Positions 56,543 through 64,000 of a stretch of 64,000 nt of DNA are shown here, in pieces. A program made the position numbers and the translations under genes. Every line of letters begins with the position of its first letter. Position 1 is the stretch's first letter. The notes beneath the pieces were generated by a model that saw only the letters and a program-made list of their open reading frames with translations, was not told the origin of the DNA and did not search any database. The DNA is from Winslowiella iniecta. GTDB lineage: Bacteria; Pseudomonadota; Gammaproteobacteria; Enterobacterales; Enterobacteriaceae. Where the stretch lies: assembly GCF_001267535.1 (NCBI RefSeq), contig NZ_JRXE01000020.1, positions 36,691 to 100,690 of the forward strand. The letters run 5' to 3'.

Positions 56543-59206
56543 ATGTCAGAACGTTTACACAATGACGTGGATCCGATTGAAACTCGCGACTGGCTACAGG
56601 CGATCGAATCGGTCATCCGTGAAGAAGGTGTTGAGCGCGCACAGTATCTGATTGATCAGGTAATGAGCGAAGCACGTAAAGGCGGCGTTAAAGTGGCGGC
56701 AGGCACCGGTGCCAGCCAGTACATCAACTCCATTGCCGTTGAAGACGAGCCGGATTACCCGGGCAACACCTCTCTGGAGCGTCGTATCCGTTCCGCGATC
56801 CGCTGGAACGCCATTATGACGGTTCTGCGTGCATCGAAGAAAGATCTGGAGCTGGGCGGTCATATGTCCTCTTTCCAGTCTTCCGCCACCATTTATGAAG
56901 TGTGCTTTAACCACTTCTTCCGTGCGCGTAATGATAAAGACGGCGGCGATCTGGTCTATTTCCAGGGTCACATTTCTCCGGGCGTTTACGCACGTGCCTT
57001 CCTTGAAGGCCGTCTGACTGAAGATCAGATGAACAACTTCCGTCAGGAAGTTCACGGTAAAGGTCTTTCTTCTTACCCGCATCCAAAACTGATGCCTGAC
57101 TTCTGGCAGTTCCCGACCGTTTCTATGGGCCTTGGCCCGCTGGGTGCGATCTACCAGGCGAAATTCCTCAAGTATCTTGAGCACCGTGGTCTGAAAGAGA
57201 CCTCTGCGCAGACCGTTTACGCTTTCCTTGGTGATGGCGAAATGGACGAACCAGAATCCAAAGGTGCGATCACTATCGCTACCCGTGAGAAGCTGGACAA
57301 CCTGTGCTTTATCATCAACTGTAACCTGCAGCGTCTGGACGGACCGGTAACCGGTAACGGCAAGATCATCAACGAACTGGAAGGCATCTTTGCCGGTGCT
57401 GGCTGGGAAGTGATCAAAGTGATCTGGGGCGGACGCTGGGATGAGCTGCTGCGTAAAGATACCAGCGGTAAACTGATTCAGCTGATGAACGAAACCGTTG
57501 ACGGTGACTATCAGACCTTCAAATCTCGTGACGGCGCTTATGTGCGCGAACACTTCTTCGGCAAATATCCGGAAACCGCAGCGCTGGTTAAAGATATGAC
57601 CGACGACGAGATTTGGGCGTTGAACCGTGGCGGCCACGATCCGAAGAAAATCTACGCGGCACTGAAAAAAGCGCAGGACACCAAAGGCAAGCCGGTGGTG
57701 ATTCTGGCACATACCATCAAAGGTTATGGTATGGGTGACACCGCAGAAGGTAAGAACATTGCTCACCAGGTGAAGAAAATGAACATGGATGGCGTGCGCT
57801 ATATCCGTGATCGTTTCAACGTGCCGGTTGACGATGCCAATATCGAAAAACTGCCTTACGTGACCTTCGAAGAGGGTTCTGAAGAGCATAAATATCTGCA
57901 CGGCCAGCGTGAGAAGCTGGGTGGCTACTTGCCAACCCGTCAGGCGCAGTTTACCGAGAAGCTGGATATGCCAGCGCTGGAAGATTTCCAGTCACTGCTG
58001 GAAGAGCAGAACAAAGAGATCTCCACCACGATCGCTTTCGTGCGTGCCCTGAATGTGATGCTGAAGAACAAGTCGATCAAAGATCGCCTGGTGCCAATCA
58101 TCGCCGACGAAGCGCGTACTTTCGGTATGGAAGGTCTGTTCCGCCAGATCGGTATCTACAGCCCGAATGGCCAGCAGTACACTCCACAGGACCGTGAGCA
58201 GGTTGCTTACTATAAAGAAGACGAGAAAGGTCAGATCCTGCAGGAAGGTATCAACGAACTGGGCGCAGGTGCATCCTGGCTGGCGGCGGCAACGTCTTAC
58301 AGCACCAACAACCTGCCAATGATTCCGTTCTACATCTACTACTCGATGTTCGGTTTCCAGCGTATCGGCGACCTGTGCTGGGCAGCAGGTGACCAGCAGG
58401 CTCGTGGCTTCCTGGTCGGCGGAACTTCCGGTCGTACCACGCTGAACGGTGAAGGTCTGCAGCACGAAGATGGCCACAGCCATATTCAGTCGCTGACCAT
58501 TCCTAACTGTATCTCTTACGATCCAGCTTACGCTTATGAAGTCGCGGTCATCATGCACGATGGTCTGGTGCGTATGTACGGCGAAGCGCAAGAGAACGTC
58601 TACTACTACATCACCACGCTGAACGAAAACTACCACATGCCTGCGATGCCGCAGGGTGCGGAAGAGGGTATCCGTAAGGGTATCTACAAGCTGGAAACCG
58701 TAGAAGGTAGCAAAGGTAAGGTTCAGCTGCTGGGTTCAGGCTCTATTCTGCGTCACGTTCGTGAAGCGGCACAGATCCTGGCGAAAGATTACGGCGTCGG
58801 TTCTGACGTTTACAGCGTGACCTCGTTCACCGAACTGGCACGTGATGGCCAGGATTGTGAGCGCTGGAACATGCTGCACCCAACTGAAGAAGCACGCGTG
58901 CCGTACATTGCTCAGGTAATGAACGATGCACCAGCAGTCGCTTCCACCGACTATATGAAACTGTTTGCTGAACAGGTTCGCAGCTACGTGCCGGTCAGCG
59001 ATTATCGCGTTCTGGGGACTGACGGCTTTGGCCGTTCTGACAGCCGCGAAAATCTGCGTCACCACTTCGAAGTGGACGCATCTTACGTAGTTGTTGCAGC
59101 ACTGGGCGAACTGGCCAAACGCGGCGAAATCGATAAGAAAGTGGTGGCGGAAGCGATCACCAAATTCAATATCGATGCCGACAAAGTTAACCCGCGTCTG
59201 GCATAA
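56543..59206 (+). CDS. aceE: Pyruvate dehydrogenase E1 component AceE
   Basis: AceE (887 residues, identical length to E. coli) decarboxylates pyruvate with thiamine diphosphate and acetylates the lipoyl groups of AceF. The ThDP-binding motif begins GDGEMDEPES near residue 230, and the segment ends in NCNLQRLDGPV. The N-terminal 50 residues bind the E2 core. It is followed 13 bp later by aceF. Confidence 0.98.
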   Translation: MSERLHNDVDPIETRDWLQAIESVIREEGVERAQYLIDQVMSEARKGGVKVAAGTGASQYINSIAVEDEPDYPGNTSLERRIRSAIRWNAIMTVLRASKKDLELGGHMSSFQSSATIYEVCFNHFFRARNDKDGGDLVYFQGHISPGVYARAFLEGRLTEDQMNNFRQEVHGKGLSSYPHPKLMPDFWQFPTVSMGLGPLGAIYQAKFLKYLEHRGLKETSAQTVYAFLGDGEMDEPESKGAITIATREKLDNLCFIINCNLQRLDGPVTGNGKIINELEGIFAGAGWEVIKVIWGGRWDELLRKDTSGKLIQLMNETVDGDYQTFKSRDGAYVREHFFGKYPETAALVKDMTDDEIWALNRGGHDPKKIYAALKKAQDTKGKPVVILAHTIKGYGMGDTAEGKNIAHQVKKMNMDGVRYIRDRFNVPVDDANIEKLPYVTFEEGSEEHKYLHGQREKLGGYLPTRQAQFTEKLDMPALEDFQSLLEEQNKEISTTIAFVRALNVMLKNKSIKDRLVPIIADEARTFGMEGLFRQIGIYSPNGQQYTPQDREQVAYYKEDEKGQILQEGINELGAGASWLAAATSYSTNNLPMIPFYIYYSMFGFQRIGDLCWAAGDQQARGFLVGGTSGRTTLNGEGLQHEDGHSHIQSLTIPNCISYDPAYAYEVAVIMHDGLVRMYGEAQENVYYYITTLNENYHMPAMPQGAEEGIRKGIYKLETVEGSKGKVQLLGSGSILRHVREAAQILAKDYGVGSDVYSVTSFTELARDGQDCERWNMLHPTEEARVPYIAQVMNDAPAVASTDYMKLFAEQVRSYVPVSDYRVLGTDGFGRSDSRENLRHHFEVDASYVVVAALGELAKRGEIDKKVVAEAITKFNIDADKVNPRLA

Positions 59207-59219
59207 GAGGTAGAGATTA

Positions 59220-61121
59220 ATGGCAATCGAAATCAAGGTACCGGATATCGGTGCAGACGAAGTTGAAGTCACTGAGATTCTGGTGAAAGTTGGCGACAAA
59301 GTTGAAGTTGAACAGTCGCTGATCACCGTTGAAGGTGACAAGGCCTCGATGGAAGTCCCTTCGCCAGAAGCTGGCGTAGTGAAAGAGATCAAAGTGGCCA
59401 CCGGTGACAAAGTTGAAACCGGCAAACTGATCATGATTTTCGAATCCGCCGACGGTGCAGCTGATGCTGCACCTGCTCAGGCAGAAGAGAAAAAAGAAGC
59501 GGCGAAACCGGCTGCTGCGCCAGCATCCAGCGAAAGCAAAGACGTTGCCGTGCCGGATATCGGCTCTGACGAAGTTGAAGTCACCGAGATTCTGGTGAAA
59601 GTGGGCGACAGCGTTGAAGCTGAGCAGTCACTGATCACCGTCGAAGGCGATAAAGCGTCGATGGAAGTGCCGGCACCTTTCGCCGGTACAGTTAAAGAGA
59701 TCAAAATCGGCACCGGCGACAAAGTCAGCACCGGTTCACCGATCATGGTATTCGAGATCGCCGGTTCTGGCGCAGCGGCACCTGCTGCTGCTGAAAGCAA
59801 AACCGAAGCGGCTCCGGCAGCAGCGCCAGCGGCAGCCAGCGGTGCGAAAGACGTTAACGTACCGGATATCGGCGGTGACGAAGTTGAAGTGACCGAAGTG
59901 ATGGTGAAAGTGGGCGACAAAGTTGCCGCTGAACAGTCACTGATCACCGTTGAAGGCGACAAAGCGTCAATGGAAGTGCCGGCGCCATTTGCCGGTACGG
60001 TGAAAGAGATCAAGATCAATACCGGTGACAAAGTCAGCACCGGCTCGCTGATTATGGTGTTCGAAGTGGAAGGCGCTGCGCCTGCCGCTGCGGCACCAGC
60101 AGCGAAGAAAGAGGAAGCGGCTGCCGCGCCGGCTAAGCAAGAAGCGGCTAAACCAGCAGCGAAAGCGGAAGGCAAGAGCGACTTCGCCGAAAACGACGCT
60201 TACGTGCATGCCACGCCGGTTATCCGTCGTCTGGCACGCGAGTTCGGTGTTAACCTGGCGAAAGTCAAAGGCACTGGCCGTAAGAACCGTATTCTGAAAG
60301 AAGACGTGCAGGCTTACGTGAAAGATGCCGTGAAACGCGCCGAGTCTGCACCTGCTGCAGCGACCGGTGGCGGTATTCCTGGGATGCTGCCGTGGCCGAA
60401 AGTTGATTTCAGCAAGTTCGGTGAAATCGAAGAAGTCGAGCTGGGTCGTATCCAGAAAATCTCTGGTGCTAACCTGAGCCGTAACTGGGTGATGATCCCG
60501 CACGTTACGCAGCACGACGAAGCCGATATTACCGAAGTGGAAAACTTCCGTAAGCAGCAGAATGACGAAGCAGCGAAGAAGAAACAGGATCTGAAGATCA
60601 CCCCACTGGTGTTCCTGATGAAAGCGGCTGCCAAGGCGCTGGAAGAGTTCCCACGTTTCAACAGCTCGCTGTCGGAAGACGGTCAGAAACTGACGCTGAA
60701 GAAATACATCAATATCGGTGTGGCGGTTGATACGCCAAACGGTCTGGTGGTTCCGGTGTTCCGTGACGTCAACAAGAAAGGCATTGTTGAGCTGTCGCGT
60801 GAGCTGGCGGTGATTTCGAAGAAAGCGCGTGACGGTAAGCTGACGGCCTCTGATATGCAGGGCGGTTGCTTCACCATCTCCAGCCTTGGCGGCATTGGCG
60901 GTACGTCGTTTACCCCAATCGTCAACGCGCCGGAAGTGGCGATCCTCGGCGTGTCTAAATCGTCGATGAAACCGGTCTGGAACGGCAAAGAGTTTGTGCC
61001 GCGCCTGATGCTGCCACTGTCACTCTCCTTCGACCATCGTGTTATTGATGGCGCAGCAGGTGCCCGTTTCGCGGCTTACATCGGTACCATCATGGCGGAT
61101 ATCCGCCGTCTGGTGATGTAA
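59220..61121 (+). CDS. aceF: Dihydrolipoyl transacetylase AceF (PDH E2)
   Basis: AceF (633 residues; 630 in E. coli) forms the 24-mer core of pyruvate dehydrogenase. Three tandem lipoyl domains carry lipoylated lysines K41, K145 and K248, each in [10 protein letters not shown]. Ala/Pro/Lys-rich linkers follow each domain. A peripheral-subunit-binding domain (about 330-365) precedes the catalytic domain, whose active-site His is in [10 protein letters not shown] near residue 605. Confidence 0.98.
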   Translation: MAIEIKVPDIGADEVEVTEILVKVGDKVEVEQSLITVEGDKASMEVPSPEAGVVKEIKVATGDKVETGKLIMIFESADGAADAAPAQAEEKKEAAKPAAAPASSESKDVAVPDIGSDEVEVTEILVKVGDSVEAEQSLITVEGDKASMEVPAPFAGTVKEIKIGTGDKVSTGSPIMVFEIAGSGAAAPAAAESKTEAAPAAAPAAASGAKDVNVPDIGGDEVEVTEVMVKVGDKVAAEQSLITVEGDKASMEVPAPFAGTVKEIKINTGDKVSTGSLIMVFEVEGAAPAAAAPAAKKEEAAAAPAKQEAAKPAAKAEGKSDFAENDAYVHATPVIRRLAREFGVNLAKVKGTGRKNRILKEDVQAYVKDAVKRAESAPAAATGGGIPGMLPWPKVDFSKFGEIEEVELGRIQKISGANLSRNWVMIPHVTQHDEADITEVENFRKQQNDEAAKKKQDLKITPLVFLMKAAAKALEEFPRFNSSLSEDGQKLTLKKYINIGVAVDTPNGLVVPVFRDVNKKGIVELSRELAVISKKARDGKLTASDMQGGCFTISSLGGIGGTSFTPIVNAPEVAILGVSKSSMKPVWNGKEFVPRLMLPLSLSFDHRVIDGAAGARFAAYIGTIMADIRRLVM

Positions 61122-61128
61122 CAGTAAC

Positions 61129-61152
61129 CAAGGCCGGCAATTGCCGGCCTTG
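61129..61152. terminator. 24-bp perfect palindrome between aceF and lpd
   Basis: CAAGGCCGGCAA is followed directly by its complement TTGCCGGCCTTG, 7 bp after the aceF stop. It forms a tight hairpin followed by TTG and a short T-poor tract. A partial terminator is likely, since lpd has its own promoter downstream. Confidence 0.7.
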
Positions 61153-61178
61153 TTGTAAGCATTCATGTTGCCGTGTGT

Positions 61179-61206
61179 TTGCAGTCTGTTAACAATTCTG
61201 TAAACT
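61179..61206 (+). promoter_or_regulatory. lpd promoter
   Basis: TTGCAG (61179-61184) and TAAACT (61201-61206) are separated by 16 bp. The TTAACAATTCTGTAAA stretch closely matches the known E. coli lpd promoter, which is also an ArcA target. It lets lpd be made for the 2-oxoglutarate dehydrogenase and glycine cleavage systems as well. Confidence 0.75.
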
Positions 61207-61260
61207 CTTGCGGTGAAAACGTCCGAGTGGATTAAGGCGTTTAGCAAATAAGAGGTCATG

Positions 61261-62685
61261 ATGAGTACAGAAATTAAAACTCAGGTCGTGGTACTTGGGG
61301 CTGGCCCTGCAGGCTATTCTGCAGCTTTCCGTGCTGCTGATTTAGGTCTGGAGACCGTCATTGTAGAGCGTTACAGCACCCTTGGTGGTGTTTGCCTGAA
61401 TGTTGGCTGTATCCCGTCTAAAGCGCTGCTGCACGTCGCGAAAGTGATTGAAGAAGCCAAAGCGCTGGAAGAACACGGTATCGTATTTGGTAAACCTGCC
61501 ACCGATATCGACAAAATTCGTTCCTGGAAAGAAAAAGTCATCAACCAGCTGACCGGTGGTCTGGCAGGGATGGCGAAAGGCCGCAAAGTGAAAGTGGTCA
61601 ACGGTCTGGGTAAATTCACCGGTGCTAACACCCTGGTGGTTGAAGGCGAAAATGGTGCCACCACCATTAACTTCGACAATGCGATTATCGCCGCGGGTTC
61701 ACGCCCAATTGAACTGCCATTTATCCCACATGAAGACCCACGCGTTTGGGATTCCACCGATGCACTGGAGCTGAAAGAAGTTCCTGAGCGTCTGCTGGTG
61801 ATGGGCGGCGGTATTATCGGTCTGGAAATGGGCACCGTGTATCACGCACTGGGTTCACAGATCGATGTGGTAGAGATGTTCGATCAGGTTATCCCTGCCG
61901 CTGATAAAGACGTGGTGAAAGTGTTCACCAAACGTATCAGCAAGCAATTTAACCTGATGCTGGAAACCAAAGTCACTGCGGTAGAAGCCAAAGAAGACGG
62001 CATCTACGTGACGATGGAAGGCAAAAAAGCGCCGGCAGAACCACAGCGTTATGACGCGGTGCTGGTGGCTATCGGTCGTGTCCCTAACGGTAAACTGCTG
62101 GATGCCGGTCAGGCGGGTGTGGAAGTTGACGAGCGTGGCTTTATCCGCGTCGACAAGCAGCTGCGTACCAACGTGCCGCATATCTTCGCTATCGGCGATA
62201 TTGTTGGTCAGCCAATGCTGGCACACAAAGGCGTGCATGAAGGCCACGTGGCAGCGGAAGTGATTGCCGGTAAGAAACACTATTTCGATCCGAAAGTGAT
62301 TCCATCGATTGCCTACACCGAGCCGGAAGTTGCCTGGGTGGGTCTGACCGAGAAAGAAGCGAAAGAGAAAGGCATCAGCTACGAAGTTTCCACCTTCCCG
62401 TGGGCCGCTTCTGGCCGTGCAATCGCTTCTGATTGTGCAGACGGTATGACCAAACTGATTTTCGACAAAGAGACTCATCGCGTTATCGGTGGTGCGATTG
62501 TCGGGACTAACGGCGGCGAGCTGCTGGGTGAAATCGGTCTGGCGATTGAAATGGGTTGTGATGCAGAAGATATCGCCCTGACCATTCATGCGCACCCAAC
62601 GCTGCATGAATCTGTTGGTCTGGCTGCTGAGATTTTTGAAGGTAGCATCACCGACCTGCCAAACCCGAAAGCGAAAAAGAAATAA
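61261..62685 (+). CDS. lpd: Dihydrolipoamide dehydrogenase Lpd (E3)
   Basis: Lpd (474 residues, as in E. coli) reoxidises dihydrolipoamide with NAD and FAD. The FAD motif GAGPAGYSAA is at residues 13-22, the redox-active pair is C45/C50 in GGVCLNVGC, and the His-Glu catalytic region (HAHPTLHES) is near 444. The second of two ATGs (61261) gives the family start MSTEIKTQ. Confidence 0.98.
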   Translation: MSTEIKTQVVVLGAGPAGYSAAFRAADLGLETVIVERYSTLGGVCLNVGCIPSKALLHVAKVIEEAKALEEHGIVFGKPATDIDKIRSWKEKVINQLTGGLAGMAKGRKVKVVNGLGKFTGANTLVVEGENGATTINFDNAIIAAGSRPIELPFIPHEDPRVWDSTDALELKEVPERLLVMGGGIIGLEMGTVYHALGSQIDVVEMFDQVIPAADKDVVKVFTKRISKQFNLMLETKVTAVEAKEDGIYVTMEGKKAPAEPQRYDAVLVAIGRVPNGKLLDAGQAGVEVDERGFIRVDKQLRTNVPHIFAIGDIVGQPMLAHKGVHEGHVAAEVIAGKKHYFDPKVIPSIAYTEPEVAWVGLTEKEAKEKGISYEVSTFPWAASGRAIASDCADGMTKLIFDKETHRVIGGAIVGTNGGELLGEIGLAIEMGCDAEDIALTIHAHPTLHESVGLAAEIFEGSITDLPNPKAKKK

Positions 62686-62710
62686 TTTTTCGTTGCCAGG
62701 TTTGATAAAG

Positions 62711-62736
62711 CGGCTCCTCAGGGAGCCGTTTTTTTA
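62711..62736 (+). terminator. lpd terminator
   Basis: A 7-bp stem CGGCTCC/GGAGCCG with a TCAG loop is followed by eight T's, 25 bp after lpd. The stop codon of the convergent lipoprotein gene (62718-62720) lies inside this hairpin, so the two genes share the element. Confidence 0.93.
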
Positions 62737-63137
62737 TGCTTAAGTTGCGCCGGGGTGAAGTCTGCAATCCAGTTTTTACGGATGCCATCTCCATAATCTT
62801 TGTGAGTATCGATACTGATAAAGTACTCACTATTTTCATCGAAATCATAACTATATTCGATGAAATTGTTTATTTTTATTGGTTTAAATAATCGGTTTAT
62901 ATCATCCAGTCGCCAGACTTCTTTCATGTATCCATCAACATTTTTACTGACAGAGATACTGGTTAATAACCAGATTCCACTTCTGCTTTCACGAGTGTCA
63001 GGAATTGAAAGGCAGGGCTTATTATTGACCAGGTAAACCTCCGCAGACGCGAAGGGGGAATAACGGTAAGTGCATCCGGTAAGCATCAGGATGCTAATAA
63101 ATAGCAGGCCGCGAATCAGGATCATGGGCGGCTTCAT
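62718..63137 (-). CDS. Putative T6SS immunity-type periplasmic lipoprotein
   Basis: This 139-residue protein has a lipoprotein signal: a hydrophobic stretch ending in the lipobox LTGC with acylated Cys at about residue 22. The mature part shows a pattern shared with the next gene: SAEVYLVNNKPCLSI, VSKNVDGYMKEVW, and a C-terminal W-x-A-x-F segment. This resembles enteric periplasmic lipoproteins annotated as T6SS immunity proteins. The position next to a toxin remnant supports that. Two in-frame ATGs (63137, 63125) are possible starts. Base composition is AT-richer than the pdh genes. Confidence 0.6.
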   Translation of the reverse strand: MKPPMILIRGLLFISILMLTGCTYRYSPFASAEVYLVNNKPCLSIPDTRESRSGIWLLTSISVSKNVDGYMKEVWRLDDINRLFKPIKINNFIEYSYDFDENSEYFISIDTHKDYGDGIRKNWIADFTPAQLKHKKTAP

Positions 63138-63182
63138 CGTCTAAAATAGAATTAATACGACCTTGGTTAATTATTATTTCTG

Positions 63183-63579
63183 CTACGGCTTTAAATCCTG
63201 CAACTGAAAATTTGCGCCCCAGAATCGTTTGGTTTCGATGTTATCAGGTGGCACGATAGTATAGATGGTAACACCATATTCCTGATATGGCTCGAATTTA
63301 TAGTCAACCGGAATACATTCACCGGGCACCACTATCTTAATTGGAAAATGAAGATCGTTACTGCTCCATACTCGGTGCATATAGCCATCTGCAAATCGTT
63401 TGCTGACGGCAATATTAAGTACACGAGACTGATTATTTACTGTGACTGACTCTTTTTCTACTTTAAAGCAGGGTTGCCCATCGTCTTTGAGTGAGACGGC
63501 GGCGGTTCTGTAGGGTCCTGGATGAAAAAAAACATCCGGCTAACATAGTGCAACATAATATCAGAGAAGTTTTTTTCAT
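63183..63579 (-). pseudogene. Frameshifted paralogue of the immunity-type lipoprotein
   Basis: Translation from the ATG at 63579 gives MKKTSLILCCTMLAGCFF, a clear lipoprotein signal with lipobox LAGC. It then leaves frame in a run of eight T's (63525-63532). Removing one T restores a 131-residue reading frame (HPGPYRTAAVSLKDDG, then QPCF, VSKRFADGYMHRVW, and a C-terminal WGANFQLQDLKP) ending at 63183. The same blocks occur in the lipoprotein at 62718-63137. The start overlaps the toxin remnant stop (ATGA). It could be a pseudogene, a slippage-prone gene or a sequencing error. Confidence 0.75.
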
Positions 63580-64000
63580 TTGAATAAACCTTTTTTATCA
63601 GTTGGATCGCTAAGAAACCAACTCAATACTCTTTCATACTTAGCAAGTAAATCTGGTCCAACAATCCCTGTGAATAATCTTACTTCAAGCCAGAGATTGA
63701 TGCCTGAAAATTTAAGAATATAGTAGTCGGCAATGATTGAGGCTTGTTATTCCATTGGATAATTAGCTAAGTATAATATGATGCTGCCAGACATGAGCCA
63801 TTTCATATATAAATAACTGCTTTTCTGTCACTTGTTCTTGAGAAAAGTCATTCTTATAAATTAATGTAGGATAGTACATCTCGCCATTTGGCGTCATGGC
63901 AGTATCCTTATGCTGGAGGCCAAATGGCAAGTAACCACCGTGATGTACCCGGACCCGGCGGTAATCAATGGCGTTTTTAAATACAGACTTAGCCATTTCT
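63576..64000 (-). pseudogene. Decayed T6SS/Rhs-type metallopeptidase toxin fragment
   Basis: Coding continues beyond the window edge. The visible frame reads AKSVFKNAIDYRRVRVHH, then AMTPNGEMYYP and FIYEMAHVWQ, and stops at 63763. A second frame then carries ANYPME-stop-QASIIADYY and runs on to a TGA at 63576. These blocks match a toxin-domain family normally containing HExxH and MEQQASIIADY. Three lesions are visible: active-site H to Y (TAT), a frameshift with likely loss of about 20 codons after HVWQ, and CAA to TAA in MEQQ. Family assignment is from memory of such sequences. Confidence 0.65.

Noticed and set aside
56594..57901. A 435-codon frame antisense to aceE
   Set aside because: Long antisense frames are common opposite highly biased genes; its translation has no recognisable domain and aceE is certain.
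59340..59970. Three similar DNA segments as a possible tandem repeat element
   Set aside because: They are the three lipoyl-domain coding units of aceF, as in E. coli, and not an independent repeat.
59477..60175. A repetitive 232-codon frame antisense to aceF
   Set aside because: It mirrors the three lipoyl domains and Ala-rich linkers of aceF and is a by-product of that repetition.

Overview
The window is chromosomal DNA of an enteric gammaproteobacterium (Enterobacterales). Gene order from yabI to lpd follows the 1.5-2.9 minute region of the Escherichia coli map almost gene for gene, and most proteins match their E. coli counterparts in length. Some details differ from E. coli: a very short SgrS, no leuO, no araC/BAD next to yabI, no acnB directly after lpd, and extra cargo genes. 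An Erwiniaceae-type genome (Erwinia/Pantoea relatives) is a reasonable guess, but it is inferred from layout and not proven.

Layout. 1-2157: end of a type VI secretion (T6SS) accessory cluster (pentapeptide, DUF3540 and DUF4150/PAAR-like genes). 2271-9628: yabI, the thiBPQ thiamine ABC importer behind a TPP riboswitch, then the sugar-phosphate stress locus sgrR/SgrS/setA. 9665-14587: leuABCD with its leader peptide, attenuator and promoter, on the minus strand. 15289-18760: ilvIH and cra. 19202-36108: the dcw cluster (mraZ, rsmH, ftsL, ftsI, murE, murF, mraY, murD, ftsW, murG, murC, ddlB, ftsQ, ftsA, ftsZ), tightly packed with start/stop overlaps. 36211-41170: lpxC, secM, secA, mutT. 41219-47180: yacG, zapD, coaE, guaC and the hofC-hofB-ppdD pilus genes. 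47384-51160: nadC, ampD and ampE, with an extra D-serine dehydratase-like gene between nadC and ampD. 51161-53523: a GH43 glycosidase and GPH sugar transporter pair. 53715-62685: aroP, pdhR and the pyruvate dehydrogenase genes aceE, aceF, lpd. 62718-64000: an AT-richer tail on the minus strand with two related lipoproteins (probable T6SS immunity proteins) and a decayed metallopeptidase toxin fragment.

How it fits together. Most of the window is core biosynthesis: branched-chain amino acids, peptidoglycan precursors and division, lipid A, Sec export, and pyruvate oxidation. Variable material sits at a few points: before yabI, between nadC and ampD, between ampE and aroP, and after lpd. Both window ends carry T6SS-related genes.

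No clearly new system was found. The most informative unusual items are the decayed toxin with three separate lesions, a neighbouring immunity-like lipoprotein frameshifted in an eight-T run, a roughly 104-nt SgrS with no SgrT, a SecM arrest motif with two substituted positions, a long hairpin ahead of aceE, and a family of near-identical GC-rich palindromes at gene ends. No tRNA, rRNA, CRISPR array or intact insertion sequence was seen.
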